From: Pseudoalteromonas rubra
Lineage (GTDB): Bacteria; Pseudomonadota; Gammaproteobacteria; Enterobacterales; Alteromonadaceae
DNA length: 64,000 nt
NCBI RefSeq assembly: GCF_005887115.1
Contig: NZ_PNCJ01000010.1
Coordinates: 1-64,000 of the forward strand
Direction: 5' to 3'
In this document: in pieces, positions 27,894 through 35,811 of the stretch
How the letters are laid out: each line of letters begins with the position of its first letter
Numbering within the stretch: position 1 is the stretch's first letter
Position numbers and translations under genes: made by a program
The notes under the pieces: generated by a model
What the model was told of the DNA's origin: nothing
The model's database searches: none
Seen by the model: only the letters and a program-made list of their open reading frames with translations

Positions 27894-28415
27894 ATGAAAC
27901 TAACAACATTAGTAATTTGTTTTTTAGCTTTATGCAGCAACGGATTGCAAGCCTATTGCCGTGATGATATCCCCAAGACAACGCCTACTCGTGACTTTAC
28001 TGTTCATGATGACGGGACTGTAACGCACAACGTGACAGGCTTAATGTGGTATCGTTGCCTGGTTGGACAATCGTGGAATGCGCAGAGCAGACAATGTGAG
28101 GGGGAGGTTCGTTCTACGTCATTAAATGCTCATTTACGAATCCATAAGCTGGATTCTAGTGCCGGCTACAGTGATTGGCGTGTTCCCAATTTTCATGAAC
28201 TCCGAAGTATCATTGAACATGGGTGTTTTCAACCAGCGATAAATACGAGTGTTTTTCAAGTACCTGAAACACATGGGAAAAGCTATATTCACAGTGCAAC
28301 CCCTGACACGTCAAGTCAGAGGATATTTGGCATTTCTTTGGAGCAGGGGCTGAGTGGTAAACAGTTCTATAGTTATATTGGGGGGGTTGTACTAATGGTC
28401 CGTGGCGGTGAATAG
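27894..28415 (+). CDS. Secreted DUF1566 (Lcl-type) protein
   Basis: The product has 173 residues with a signal peptide (LVICFLALCSNGLQA-Y). After it comes a single DUF1566 domain: FTVHDDGTVTHNVTGLMWYRCLVG, then SDWRVPNFHELRSII and a C-terminal GGVVLMVRGGE. The same domain ends the 2267-residue protein just upstream, and AAGGAAATAAG forms its ribosome-binding site, so the two are probably co-transcribed. It lacks a lipobox and repeats, suggesting a free secreted or periplasmic partner. DUF1566 is a C-type-lectin-like fold in some members; ligand binding is inferred only. Confidence 0.8.
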   Translation: MKLTTLVICFLALCSNGLQAYCRDDIPKTTPTRDFTVHDDGTVTHNVTGLMWYRCLVGQSWNAQSRQCEGEVRSTSLNAHLRIHKLDSSAGYSDWRVPNFHELRSIIEHGCFQPAINTSVFQVPETHGKSYIHSATPDTSSQRIFGISLEQGLSGKQFYSYIGGVVLMVRGGE

Positions 28416-28461
28416 CCCATAGATCAGTAATCTATAAGACAGCCTTGTTTAGTCTTTAACG

Positions 28462-28492
28462 GTAAGCCGGCATCATGCCGGCTTACTTTTTT
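28462..28492 (+). terminator. Terminator of the DUF1566 pair
   Basis: The 11-base stem GTAAGCCGGCA/TGCCGGCTTAC with a three-base loop is followed directly by six T. It lies about 45 bases after the stop codon. Confidence 0.95.
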
Positions 28493-28651
28493 CACATTGC
28501 TTCAGCTCTGCGTTTGTATATTCCGCTATAACTGACAGTTCAGACGGCTAGTTTCTTTCTATTCATCAATGTAACCTCTGTGTTGAAATTAATTGAATAA
28601 CAGCGGATGAGTATGTACCTGTTGCCATACAAGACATCCATTTCAGACGAG

Positions 28652-28671
28652 ACAGGCTTGCTCTAGCCTGT
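28652..28671 (+). promoter_or_regulatory. Leader hairpin upstream of the A-T-AOS gene
   Basis: ACAGGCT-TGCTCT-AGCCTGT is a perfect 7-base stem located 43 bases before the ATG of the large synthase. It could be a 5'-leader hairpin or a dimeric operator. No T run follows it, so it is not a terminator. Function is inferred. Confidence 0.3.
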
Positions 28672-28714
28672 TAGGACATCTGCACCGTTAACAATAACAA
28701 CAAAGGAAATTGAT

Positions 28715-31700
28715 ATGAACAAGCGAATATCTGCTGCTGCGATAAGCTCGCAAGACAAGCGTCAGAATAAGGAAAACGAGCCGTTATCTATTGCGGCTAG
28801 ATTTACCGATCGGGTACAAATTCACCCTGACAAAACCGCCCTGATTGATGGCACACAGGAAATAAGCTATCAGACATTATTGCACCGTGCAGAGGCGATT
28901 GCCGCTAAACTGACAAACAGTGGCATTGTGCCCGGTGCATTAGTAGGCGTGTGTATGGCGCGCAGCTGGGAGCTGGTAGCCACTTTGCTTGGCGTGCTCA
29001 GAGCAGGTTGCGCTTACGTGCCGTTGGATCCGGCGTATCCGCGTGCCCGAATTGATTATATGCTGGCCCACAGTAAAGCTGCGGCGGTGATTGTGGATGG
29101 CAGCGGGTCGGCTGCGTTGTGTCAAAGAGCGAGCACACACATTTTGCTGGCCGACATAGACGGTGTGTCACTGTCTCTGCCAGACCCTGAGTGTGACGCT
29201 CAGACACTGGCTTATGTGATTTATACCTCGGGGTCGACTGGCGAGCCAAAAGGGGTCGCGATCACACAAAGCAATGTCATTGCGATGTGTACGGCCATGG
29301 GCGAGTTACTTAGTGAGGAAGAACTGAGCGGTGTGCTGGCAGCCACGTCGGTGTGTTTTGACCCGTCGGTGATGGAGATCATCGGCACGCTTTTGCTCGG
29401 TGGTACCGTGGTGCTGGCTAAAAACATTCTGGCATTACCTGATTTACCTAGCATAGGTAAGGTCAGAACCTGTATTGCTGTCCCTTCAGCCATTCGGGCC
29501 ATGCTCAGTGGCTATACTCTGCCCAATACGTTGCGCTGTGTGATTTTTGGTGGCGAGGTACTCAACCCCGCACTGGTTAAACAAGTGTATAACCAGCAGC
29601 CGGGCCTGCGGGTGATCAATGTCTATGGGCCGACCGAAGATACCGTCTTTTCGACAGCTGTGCAATTGCACCCGGACATGGCTGAAATCACCATTGGCAA
29701 GCCTGTGGCAAATACCCGCGCTTACGTGCTTGATAAAACCTTACAGCCGGTGCCCGAGGGCGAAGCAGGAGAGCTTTACCTGGCGGGGGACAAGCTGGCG
29801 ACGGGTTACCTGTTTGACAAACCACGCACAGATGCGCGTTTCGCTACCCCTGCACCAGACAGTAGCATTGAAGAGTCGCGTTTATATAAAACCGGTGACG
29901 TGTGTCAGTGGACCAAACATGGTGAGTTACGCTTTATTTCCCGGGTGGATCAGCAGGTCAAAATCCGTGGTTTTCGCATTGAGCTGGAAGAAATCGAAAC
30001 GGTGCTGAGTACCATGCCGGGTATCTCTGCAGCCGCTGTTAAGGTGTTGGAGGGAGAAAGCAGACAGGCCAGATTGCAAGCCTGTGTTGTCTGTCAGCAG
30101 GGTGAGGCACTCAGCCCGGATGTGATTTTGTCCTTTGTGGCCCGTCATCTGCCAAACCATATGGTTCCAAACAATGTTTGCTTTGTTGATGCATTGCCTT
30201 ATCTGCCCAACGGCAAGCTGGATCGTAGTCGTTTGCCTGATGTATCAGCGGATCGAGAGCCACGCGGAGCAAGCAAAACAGTCGATTCTGAACAGTCTGT
30301 GGTTGCGGTTGTCTGCGAAGAGCTGCGCGCTTTGCTTGGTCACGCTACAGATACTATGCTGTCGCAAACCTTTGAGCAGGCCGGGCTGGACTCACTAACG
30401 ACGCTGGAACTAAGCAATCGGCTGAGCAATGTACTGAATGTGACTTGCTCCGTGCAGGCAATTTATGAGTTTAATACGCCTCAGCGCCTGGCTCAGCACT
30501 TGCTGAGTTTAGGCTCTGGAGAATCATTAACTGCCCGTCAGAGCCCACTGCGCGATACGCTTAAAGAGTTACAATTTCAAATGCGTGCCAGTCATCCTCC
30601 TTTTGCTTTGGCCAAGGCTGCGTCGTGGTCGGCCGCTGACAAAAGCAAGCTAGTTCAGGCTGCCACTCAGATGGTGAGTAAGCACCGCGCTAATCCCTAT
30701 AGTAAGGTGCTGCGCACCGGCAGTGGTACGCGTGGTACGGTCGCTGATGCCCAGCACAGTGAGGCGCGTGAGGCGATTATCTGGACCACCAACTTATATC
30801 TTGGACTGAATCGCGATGCCGCGGTCATTGACGCTGCACGTCAGGCCGTGACTGAGTTTGGCACTGGTATGGGAACTTCGGCGGCGGCATCTGGTTTAAC
30901 GGATCTGCATCTGGCATTTGAGCAACAGTTTGCCAGCCTGGTGGGCAAACCCGCCGCTTGTTTATTTCCAACGGGCTATACCGCCAATGTGGGTGCCGTC
31001 GCGGGCTTATTGGGTGAAAACGATGTGGTGGTGATCGACCAGCTCTGTCACGCCTCCATTGTTGATGGCGCGCGTTTGTGCGGTGCCAAAGTCCGTACTT
31101 TTAAACACAATGATATTAACGATCTGGCCTCAGTGCTTGAATCTGAGGCTTCTCCCTATCGTACCGTGTTGGTCATTATTGAGGGCGTTTACAGTATGGG
31201 AGAAGGCGCCGCCCCTGTTGCTGAAATTGTCCGCATGGCAAAGCGTTATCAGGCTCTGGTACTGGTCGATGAAGCGCACTCCTTTGGTTTTTATGGTGAG
31301 CAGGGAGCTGGAATTTGTGCGGAGCAGGGGGTAAGCGACGAGGTTGATTTTATCATGACCACGCTGAGCAAATCGCTGGGCAGTCTGGGTGGCGTCGTTG
31401 CAGCCAGTGCTGAATATGTTGAGCTGCTGAAAGCCTCGTCCAGAGCCTATATTTTTCAGGCGTCAGTGAGCCCGGCAGATATTGCCGCGGCGCTGACGGC
31501 ACTGCAGCGCATCAGCCAGGATGATTCACTGCGTACGCGGTTGTGGGACACTGCACGTTATATGCGGGCTCAATTCAGTGCCGCCGGGTTTGATTTGGGC
31601 AGTGGAGACGGACCGATTGTGACCCCACATTTTGGCGACAAAGATAAACTGTATGCGATAGTACAGCGCTTGTTTGAAAAAGGCATTCAGGCTTCAGCCG

Positions 31701-32260
31701 TGACATATCCGATAGTTGAAACCGGTCGCGGACGTTTGCGTTTTATCTGCTCTGCAGCGCACACCAAAGACGATGTGGATGCGACGCTGGTGGCGTTACA
31801 GGATGCGATGCAGGAAGTCGATGCGCTGTTTGCCAGGCCATCTATGTCCGAGCCTACAAGATCGTTTGAGACAACCAAGCTGGATAATTGGTGGGCTGCA
31901 TTCTTTGCCTATTTGCAAAGGGGGCAAGAGACGCAGTCTGGCAATGGCCCAGACTTACAGCTGGAGATCAGCACACCCGATGGCAAATATACGCTGACCA
32001 TCTTTCAGGGCACTGTCAGTTCGGACAATAAAATCATGACGCAGTTACCCGTATGTCGTATACACCTAAAGACTTCAGAGGCGGTCGCTGCGCTGACCGG
32101 CACCGATGTGCAGCAGGTGTTGCAGCGTATATGCGACGGTGAATGCGAATTGAGTGGTCAGAGCGAAGTGTTCAGTTGGCTAATGGGCCGTTTGCTGGCA
32201 TTTGCCGCCGGGCCTAAATCTGTCACTGTGACGTCCGAAACTGTCGGGATTTCGTCATAA
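28715..32260 (+). CDS. Adenylation - carrier - alpha-oxoamine synthase - SCP2-like fusion enzyme
   Basis: The product has 1181 residues. The NRPS-type adenylation domain (about 30-520) has YTSGSTGEPKGV (A3), NVYGPTED (A5), LYKTGDV (A7), KIRGFRIELEEIE (A8) and NGKLDRSRLP (A10). FDPS keeps the Asp that usually binds the amino group of the substrate. A carrier domain (535-605) has Ser560 in GLDSL for phosphopantetheine. The alpha-oxoamine synthase domain (about 690-1065) has GTGMGTSAAASG, DEAHSFGFYG and the PLP lysine Lys886 in TLSKSLG. The last ~110 residues (HLKTSEAVAALTGT, then DGECELSGQSEVFSWLMGRLLAF) resemble an SCP2 lipid-carrier fold. Inferred chemistry: an acid is activated, tethered, then joined to an amino acid by decarboxylation to an alpha-aminoketone. 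No other biosynthesis gene is adjacent except perhaps the next one. Confidence 0.85.
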   Translation: MNKRISAAAISSQDKRQNKENEPLSIAARFTDRVQIHPDKTALIDGTQEISYQTLLHRAEAIAAKLTNSGIVPGALVGVCMARSWELVATLLGVLRAGCAYVPLDPAYPRARIDYMLAHSKAAAVIVDGSGSAALCQRASTHILLADIDGVSLSLPDPECDAQTLAYVIYTSGSTGEPKGVAITQSNVIAMCTAMGELLSEEELSGVLAATSVCFDPSVMEIIGTLLLGGTVVLAKNILALPDLPSIGKVRTCIAVPSAIRAMLSGYTLPNTLRCVIFGGEVLNPALVKQVYNQQPGLRVINVYGPTEDTVFSTAVQLHPDMAEITIGKPVANTRAYVLDKTLQPVPEGEAGELYLAGDKLATGYLFDKPRTDARFATPAPDSSIEESRLYKTGDVCQWTKHGELRFISRVDQQVKIRGFRIELEEIETVLSTMPGISAAAVKVLEGESRQARLQACVVCQQGEALSPDVILSFVARHLPNHMVPNNVCFVDALPYLPNGKLDRSRLPDVSADREPRGASKTVDSEQSVVAVVCEELRALLGHATDTMLSQTFEQAGLDSLTTLELSNRLSNVLNVTCSVQAIYEFNTPQRLAQHLLSLGSGESLTARQSPLRDTLKELQFQMRASHPPFALAKAASWSAADKSKLVQAATQMVSKHRANPYSKVLRTGSGTRGTVADAQHSEAREAIIWTTNLYLGLNRDAAVIDAARQAVTEFGTGMGTSAAASGLTDLHLAFEQQFASLVGKPAACLFPTGYTANVGAVAGLLGENDVVVIDQLCHASIVDGARLCGAKVRTFKHNDINDLASVLESEASPYRTVLVIIEGVYSMGEGAAPVAEIVRMAKRYQALVLVDEAHSFGFYGEQGAGICAEQGVSDEVDFIMTTLSKSLGSLGGVVAASAEYVELLKASSRAYIFQASVSPADIAAALTALQRISQDDSLRTRLWDTARYMRAQFSAAGFDLGSGDGPIVTPHFGDKDKLYAIVQRLFEKGIQASAVTYPIVETGRGRLRFICSAAHTKDDVDATLVALQDAMQEVDALFARPSMSEPTRSFETTKLDNWWAAFFAYLQRGQETQSGNGPDLQLEISTPDGKYTLTIFQGTVSSDNKIMTQLPVCRIHLKTSEAVAALTGTDVQQVLQRICDGECELSGQSEVFSWLMGRLLAFAAGPKSVTVTSETVGISS

Positions 32261-32331
32261 ATGCACTGTTTACTTATACAGTGCCCATGCTAGAGTAGCT
32301 GCCAATGACGATACTAAAACAAGGGATGATG

Positions 32332-32817
32332 ATGCTTCAATCCAATGCACCTGGTGCACCCGGCGACTTCGATTTTATGATTGGCCAGTGGTCGGTACAG
32401 CACCGCCGTCTGAAGGACATACTTAATGGCGGCGATGAGTGGATCGAGTTCAGAGGGGAGTCATCAACGCTCAACACGCTGGGCGGATTTGGCAACGTGG
32501 AAGACAATCATCTGCATTTTCCAGAGGGCTCTGTGCGAGCAAAGGCTATTCGTTCATATAACGAGCGCACTGACCAGTGGTCAATCTGGTGGCTGGATGG
32601 ACGCAATCCGGGCATGCTGGATACACCGGTAGTAGGCAAATTTAGCGAGGGGGTGGGCCGCTTTTATGCGGATGAAACATATAACGGCGAAGCCATTAAA
32701 GTGCGCTTTATCTGGGATGCCACGAACCCTGAGCAACCGACCTGGGCACAGGCGTTCTCTAAAGATAACGGTGAGAGCTGGGAAACCAACTGGGAGATGA
32801 CCTTTACCCGGGTTTAA
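32332..32817 (+). CDS. DUF1579-like small protein (calycin-type barrel)
   Basis: The product has about 161 residues. Several in-frame ATGs occur from 32305; the one at 32332 sits six bases after AAGGG and is preferred. The sequence DFDFMIGQWSVQHRRLKD, then GGFGNVEDNHLHFP, WSIWWLDGRNPGML and WETNWEMTFTRV is characteristic of a DUF1579-like family that probably folds as a lipocalin-like barrel. It has no signal peptide. It follows the A-T-AOS gene by about 70 bases in the same direction, so it might bind or modify the product, but family members also occur alone. Confidence 0.75.
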   Translation: MLQSNAPGAPGDFDFMIGQWSVQHRRLKDILNGGDEWIEFRGESSTLNTLGGFGNVEDNHLHFPEGSVRAKAIRSYNERTDQWSIWWLDGRNPGMLDTPVVGKFSEGVGRFYADETYNGEAIKVRFIWDATNPEQPTWAQAFSKDNGESWETNWEMTFTRV

Positions 32818-32824
32818 CGTATTA

Positions 32825-32861
32825 CCCTGCTGCTGGCGGCAAAGCGCCACATGCAGCAGGG
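32825..32861. terminator. Large hairpin between convergent genes
   Basis: The outer stem CCCTGCTGC/GCAGCAGGG encloses an inner stem TGGCG/CGCCA. It lies between the stops of the DUF1579-like gene and the minus-strand secreted-protein gene, so it can act for both. A degenerated copy lies at 33808-33846 as part of the tandem duplication. Confidence 0.6.
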
Positions 32862-32876
32862 CATGGCACCATAGTG

Positions 32877-33548
32877 TTATGACTCAACGACGGAACAAGT
32901 GTTTGTTGTCATAATTTGACCATTGCTTTTTGTCGTCACTTTGCCCTTACAGTTCTCATATGGTTTGGTTGTATAGTCAATAAGTATCCTTTCGACGGCG
33001 CCATACCAAAATGAAAAGGCACCTTGCTCGCCAGACAGGGGTAAAGTAACCGTGAATTGACTGCCCAGGTCATTAAACTGCACGCCATCTATTGCCTCTA
33101 AGCGCCCGTTGTTGACAAGTCGTATGTCGGAGGGGACGCCTGGTCGCTGCCCATTCACCACGTATAAACGCGGTTCGTTTTCGCTGCCAGAGAATTTTTT
33201 TATTTCATCTGCCCGCTCTGCAGCATCAGTGCGGGTAAACGTATGGTTAGGCGCCAGGGTCAGGCTCATTTTCTGGTTGCAGACCGGGTTGCAACCGGTT
33301 AGCTGGCTATGCTCTGCGGCGTATACAAAATCACTGATCACTTGATCCGTATAGCTTTGCAAATCACAGCTGCCGGCGCAGTTGAGGTGAAAAGCCAAGG
33401 CCAGCGGGTCGTTTTTGCTATTCGTCATATAGGAAACCCGGATCTCTTTACCCTGAGAGTTAAAGATAAACATACCGTCTGTGGCCACTGCGGTACTGGC
33501 ATATAATCCGGATGCGATGGCTAATAAAGTAAACAGTGTTTTTTTCAT
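32877..33548 (-). CDS. Secreted Cys-containing protein, paralogue 1
   Basis: The product has 223 residues with a signal peptide cleaved near STAVA-TDG. The mature part opens with SQGKEIRVSYM and has a cysteine pattern FHLNCAGSCDLQSYTDQVISDFV, then GCNPVCNQ and a pair near the C-terminus (ENCKG, TNTCS). Six cysteines suggest disulfides, so export to the periplasm or outside is likely. I do not recognise the family. It is the downstream copy of a tandem pair with the next gene and is also related to the 271-residue protein at 34741. The ATG has AGGA nine bases upstream. No catalytic motif is evident. Confidence 0.75.
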   Translation of the reverse strand: MKKTLFTLLAIASGLYASTAVATDGMFIFNSQGKEIRVSYMTNSKNDPLALAFHLNCAGSCDLQSYTDQVISDFVYAAEHSQLTGCNPVCNQKMSLTLAPNHTFTRTDAAERADEIKKFSGSENEPRLYVVNGQRPGVPSDIRLVNNGRLEAIDGVQFNDLGSQFTVTLPLSGEQGAFSFWYGAVERILIDYTTKPYENCKGKVTTKSNGQIMTTNTCSVVES

Positions 33549-33744
33549 TGTTAAGTCCTTTTGAGTGAAATTTATTCAGTCGCTGGAAAGTTATCAGATA
33601 TCAGTGTTTTTGTAAATTAATTGGGTAAAGCTGTGTGTGGTTGGTTTATATGTGACTGGACTACCATAGGTGCCTGACAGGCAATAGCAAGACAGGTACT
33701 GAAGGCCGTTTCCAGGGTAATACACCAGCGTATTATTGAGGCAT

Positions 33745-33790
33745 ATTAGTAATACCACATTCACAAACCAGGTATAGACAAAGATGAGCT
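33745..33790 (-). pseudogene. Remnant of the 3' end of a paralogue-3-type gene
   Basis: Read on the minus strand, this stretch encodes FVYTWFVNVV, matching the C-terminus FVYTCFVNVA of the 271-residue protein. It has no start of its own and lies in the region upstream of paralogue 1. It marks the edge of the duplicated segment, carried along from the junction with gene 3. Confidence 0.7.
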
Positions 33791-33807
33791 TGTTGGGACG
33801 CGCTTCA

Positions 33808-34785
33808 CCCTGCTGTTGGTGGCAAAGTGCCACATGCAGCTGGACATGGCACCATAGTGTTAAGACTCAACGACGGAACAAGTCTGTGTTTTTATCATTT
33901 GACCATTGCTTTTTGTCGTAAATCTGGTCTTACAGTTCTCATATGGTTTGGTGATATAGTCTTTAAGCATCCTTTCGACGGCGTCATGCCAAAATGAAAG
34001 GGCACCTTGCTCGCCAGACACGGGTAAAGTGACCGTGAATTGACTGCCCAGGTCATTAAACTGCACGCCATCTACTGCCTCTAAGCGCCCGTTGTTGATA
34101 AGTCGTATGTCGGAGGGGATGCCTGGTCGCTGCCCATTCACCACGTATAAACGCGGTTCGTCTTCGCTGCCAGAGAATTTTTTTATTTCATCTGCCCGCT
34201 CTGCTGCATCAGTGCGGGTAAACGTATGGTTAGGCGCCATAGTCGTTTTCTGAGTGCAGTCCGGATTGCAACCGGTTAGCTGGCTATGTTCTAGGGCGTA
34301 TACAAAATCACTGATCACTTGATCCGTATAGCTTTGCAAATCACAGCTGCCGGCGCAGTTCAGATGAAAGGCGAAGGCCTGCGGGTCGTTTTTGCTATTC
34401 GTCATATAGGAAACCCGGATCTCTTTACCCTGAGATGTAAAGCCAAACATACCGTCTGTGGCCACTGCGGTACTGGCATATAACCCGGATGCGATGGCTA
34501 ATAAAGTAAACAGTGTTTTTTTCATTGTTAAGTCCTTTTGAGTGAAATTTATTCAGTCGCTGGAAAGTTATCAGATATCGGTATTTTTGTAAATTAATTG
34601 GGTAAAGCTGTGTGTGGTTGGTTTATATGTGACTGGACTCACGTTGGTGCCTGACGGGCAATAGCAAAACAGGTACTGAAGGCCGTTTCCAGGGTAATAC
34701 ACCGGCGGTTTGCCCGGCACCGGCGTATTATTGAGGCATGTTATGCTACATTCACAAAACAGGTGTAGACAAACATCATCCTTTT
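33808..34785. repeat. Tandem duplication unit, copy B
   Basis: This copy matches copy A (32825-33790) from the terminator hairpin through the gene and its upstream region. Its right edge is the intact 3' end of the 271-residue gene. An extra ~16 bases (GGTTTGCCCGGCACCG) occur upstream of this gene relative to copy A. Confidence 0.85.
33860..34525 (-). CDS. Secreted Cys-containing protein, paralogue 2
   Basis: The product has 221 residues and is nearly identical to paralogue 1 in the signal peptide and most of the mature chain. Differences cluster around the middle (GCNPDCTQKTTMAPN against GCNPVCNQKMSLTLAPN, a two-residue deletion) and in the last third. The clustering of changes in exposed-looking stretches would fit diversifying selection, but I have not counted substitutions. 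It has the same AGGA ribosome-binding site. Function is unknown. Confidence 0.75.
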   Translation of the reverse strand: MKKTLFTLLAIASGLYASTAVATDGMFGFTSQGKEIRVSYMTNSKNDPQAFAFHLNCAGSCDLQSYTDQVISDFVYALEHSQLTGCNPDCTQKTTMAPNHTFTRTDAAERADEIKKFSGSEDEPRLYVVNGQRPGIPSDIRLINNGRLEAVDGVQFNDLGSQFTVTLPVSGEQGALSFWHDAVERMLKDYITKPYENCKTRFTTKSNGQMIKTQTCSVVES

Positions 34786-35556
34786 GGGACTCTCTTCGAC
34801 ATAGGTGTATGTACACTCGATATATCTTTGTTCATACAGATAATCTTTCAGTGCTCTCTTAATGTGGTCGAGTCTCGTGGTTTCGTGGCCAAGTTCATTT
34901 GTCATTGGGTGTGTTATTATGAGATGGTTGCCATTTTCTGTTACTTTTACCTCATCAACTGCGACCAGACCCTGGTCGGTCATCTCAAACAGACCGGCAG
35001 GCGCACCGGTGTGTTTTTTCGGTATTACCTGGAAGCGGGTTCCGCCCGGTTTCTTCAGGCTTGCAACAATATCCAATACGTGATTGGCGGCGGTGCTGGC
35101 GATTGTCGCTGTACCTAAATCCCTGAAGAACTGCTTGGTACGCGTCCAACCTTGTGGTGTAATTTCACCGGTATACTCTGCGCGTGTGTATTCATCGCCT
35201 GCGTATTCATCGCTGTATGAGGACATGGCTTCGGCAGTGTCTTGCCCGCCACCACCTTGTTCGTGGTCGCAGCGAAAACCGCAGTCGCGGACCAGCTTGT
35301 AGCGGTAGTTGCGCTGGTTCTGTACTGCGCGTACAAAGTCGGCTAATACCTGGTCTGAATAACGTTGCAGGTTGCAAGTACCCGAGCAGTCCAGGTGAAA
35401 CGTCACAGCCCTCGGGTTAAGATAGCTGCCAGAATAGCTGGCCTGGATCTCTTTACCCTGAGATTTGAAGTAAAAGATATTGTCACTGGCCAGCGTCATA
35501 CTGGCATATAACCCCATCAATAAGGTAAACAGCGTTGATACTGCTTTGATCATCAT
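34741..35556 (-). CDS. Secreted Cys-containing protein, divergent paralogue 3
   Basis: The product has 271 residues with a signal peptide (LFTLLMGLYASMTLA-SD). It shares with paralogues 1 and 2 the frame SQGKEI..SY, FHLDCSGTCNLQRYSDQV, and the DCGFRCD cysteine pair. It differs by an insert at about 110-160 (EQGGGGQDTAEAMSSYSDEYAGDEY), rich in Tyr, Asp, Glu and Gly. Its C-terminus is short (VYTCFVNVA). It is probably the older member of the cluster and the first gene of a minus-strand run of three. Function is unknown; a secreted effector or adhesin-like role is only a guess. Confidence 0.7.
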   Translation of the reverse strand: MMIKAVSTLFTLLMGLYASMTLASDNIFYFKSQGKEIQASYSGSYLNPRAVTFHLDCSGTCNLQRYSDQVLADFVRAVQNQRNYRYKLVRDCGFRCDHEQGGGGQDTAEAMSSYSDEYAGDEYTRAEYTGEITPQGWTRTKQFFRDLGTATIASTAANHVLDIVASLKKPGGTRFQVIPKKHTGAPAGLFEMTDQGLVAVDEVKVTENGNHLIITHPMTNELGHETTRLDHIKRALKDYLYEQRYIECTYTYVEESPKRMMFVYTCFVNVA

Positions 35557-35777
35557 TAAGTTCCTTTTTGTTAATGCTAATTCACAAATTCCACGTCGAA
35601 TATAAACTCAGCTTTGCTTGTTATATCGAAATGTAGGCTAAGTGTATTTTTTTGTTTCTTTTTTGTCAACGAGCTGTGCTTTTTGGTGTCTCAGATCAGT
35701 CTGCCGGACTGGTTGAGCATTTGTTGTGAGGGGATGCATCGCAGGGCAATGACCAGTGTCTGGATCCGACATGTTAA

Positions 35778-35803
35778 CACCCACGTACCCTGCTACGTGG
35801 GTG
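35778..35803. terminator. Strong hairpin downstream of folE2
   Basis: CACCCACGTA and TACGTGGGTG form a perfect 10-base stem with a six-base loop nine bases past the folE2 stop. The T content on either side is modest, so termination efficiency is uncertain. Confidence 0.6.
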
Positions 35804-35811
35804 TGTTTTGC

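Larger units (their letters stand above)
32825..33790. repeat. Tandem duplication unit, copy A
   Basis: About 965 bases covering the terminator hairpin, one secreted-protein gene, its upstream region and a remnant of the 3' end of a further gene. It is followed at once by copy B in the same orientation (offset about 983 bases). The two copies look closely similar at nucleotide level in both coding and non-coding parts. Confidence 0.85.

Noticed and set aside
33594..33833. 79-residue reading frame between the tandem copies
   Set aside because: It has no signal peptide or ribosome-binding site and is explained by the fossil 3' end of paralogue 3 plus duplicated upstream sequence.
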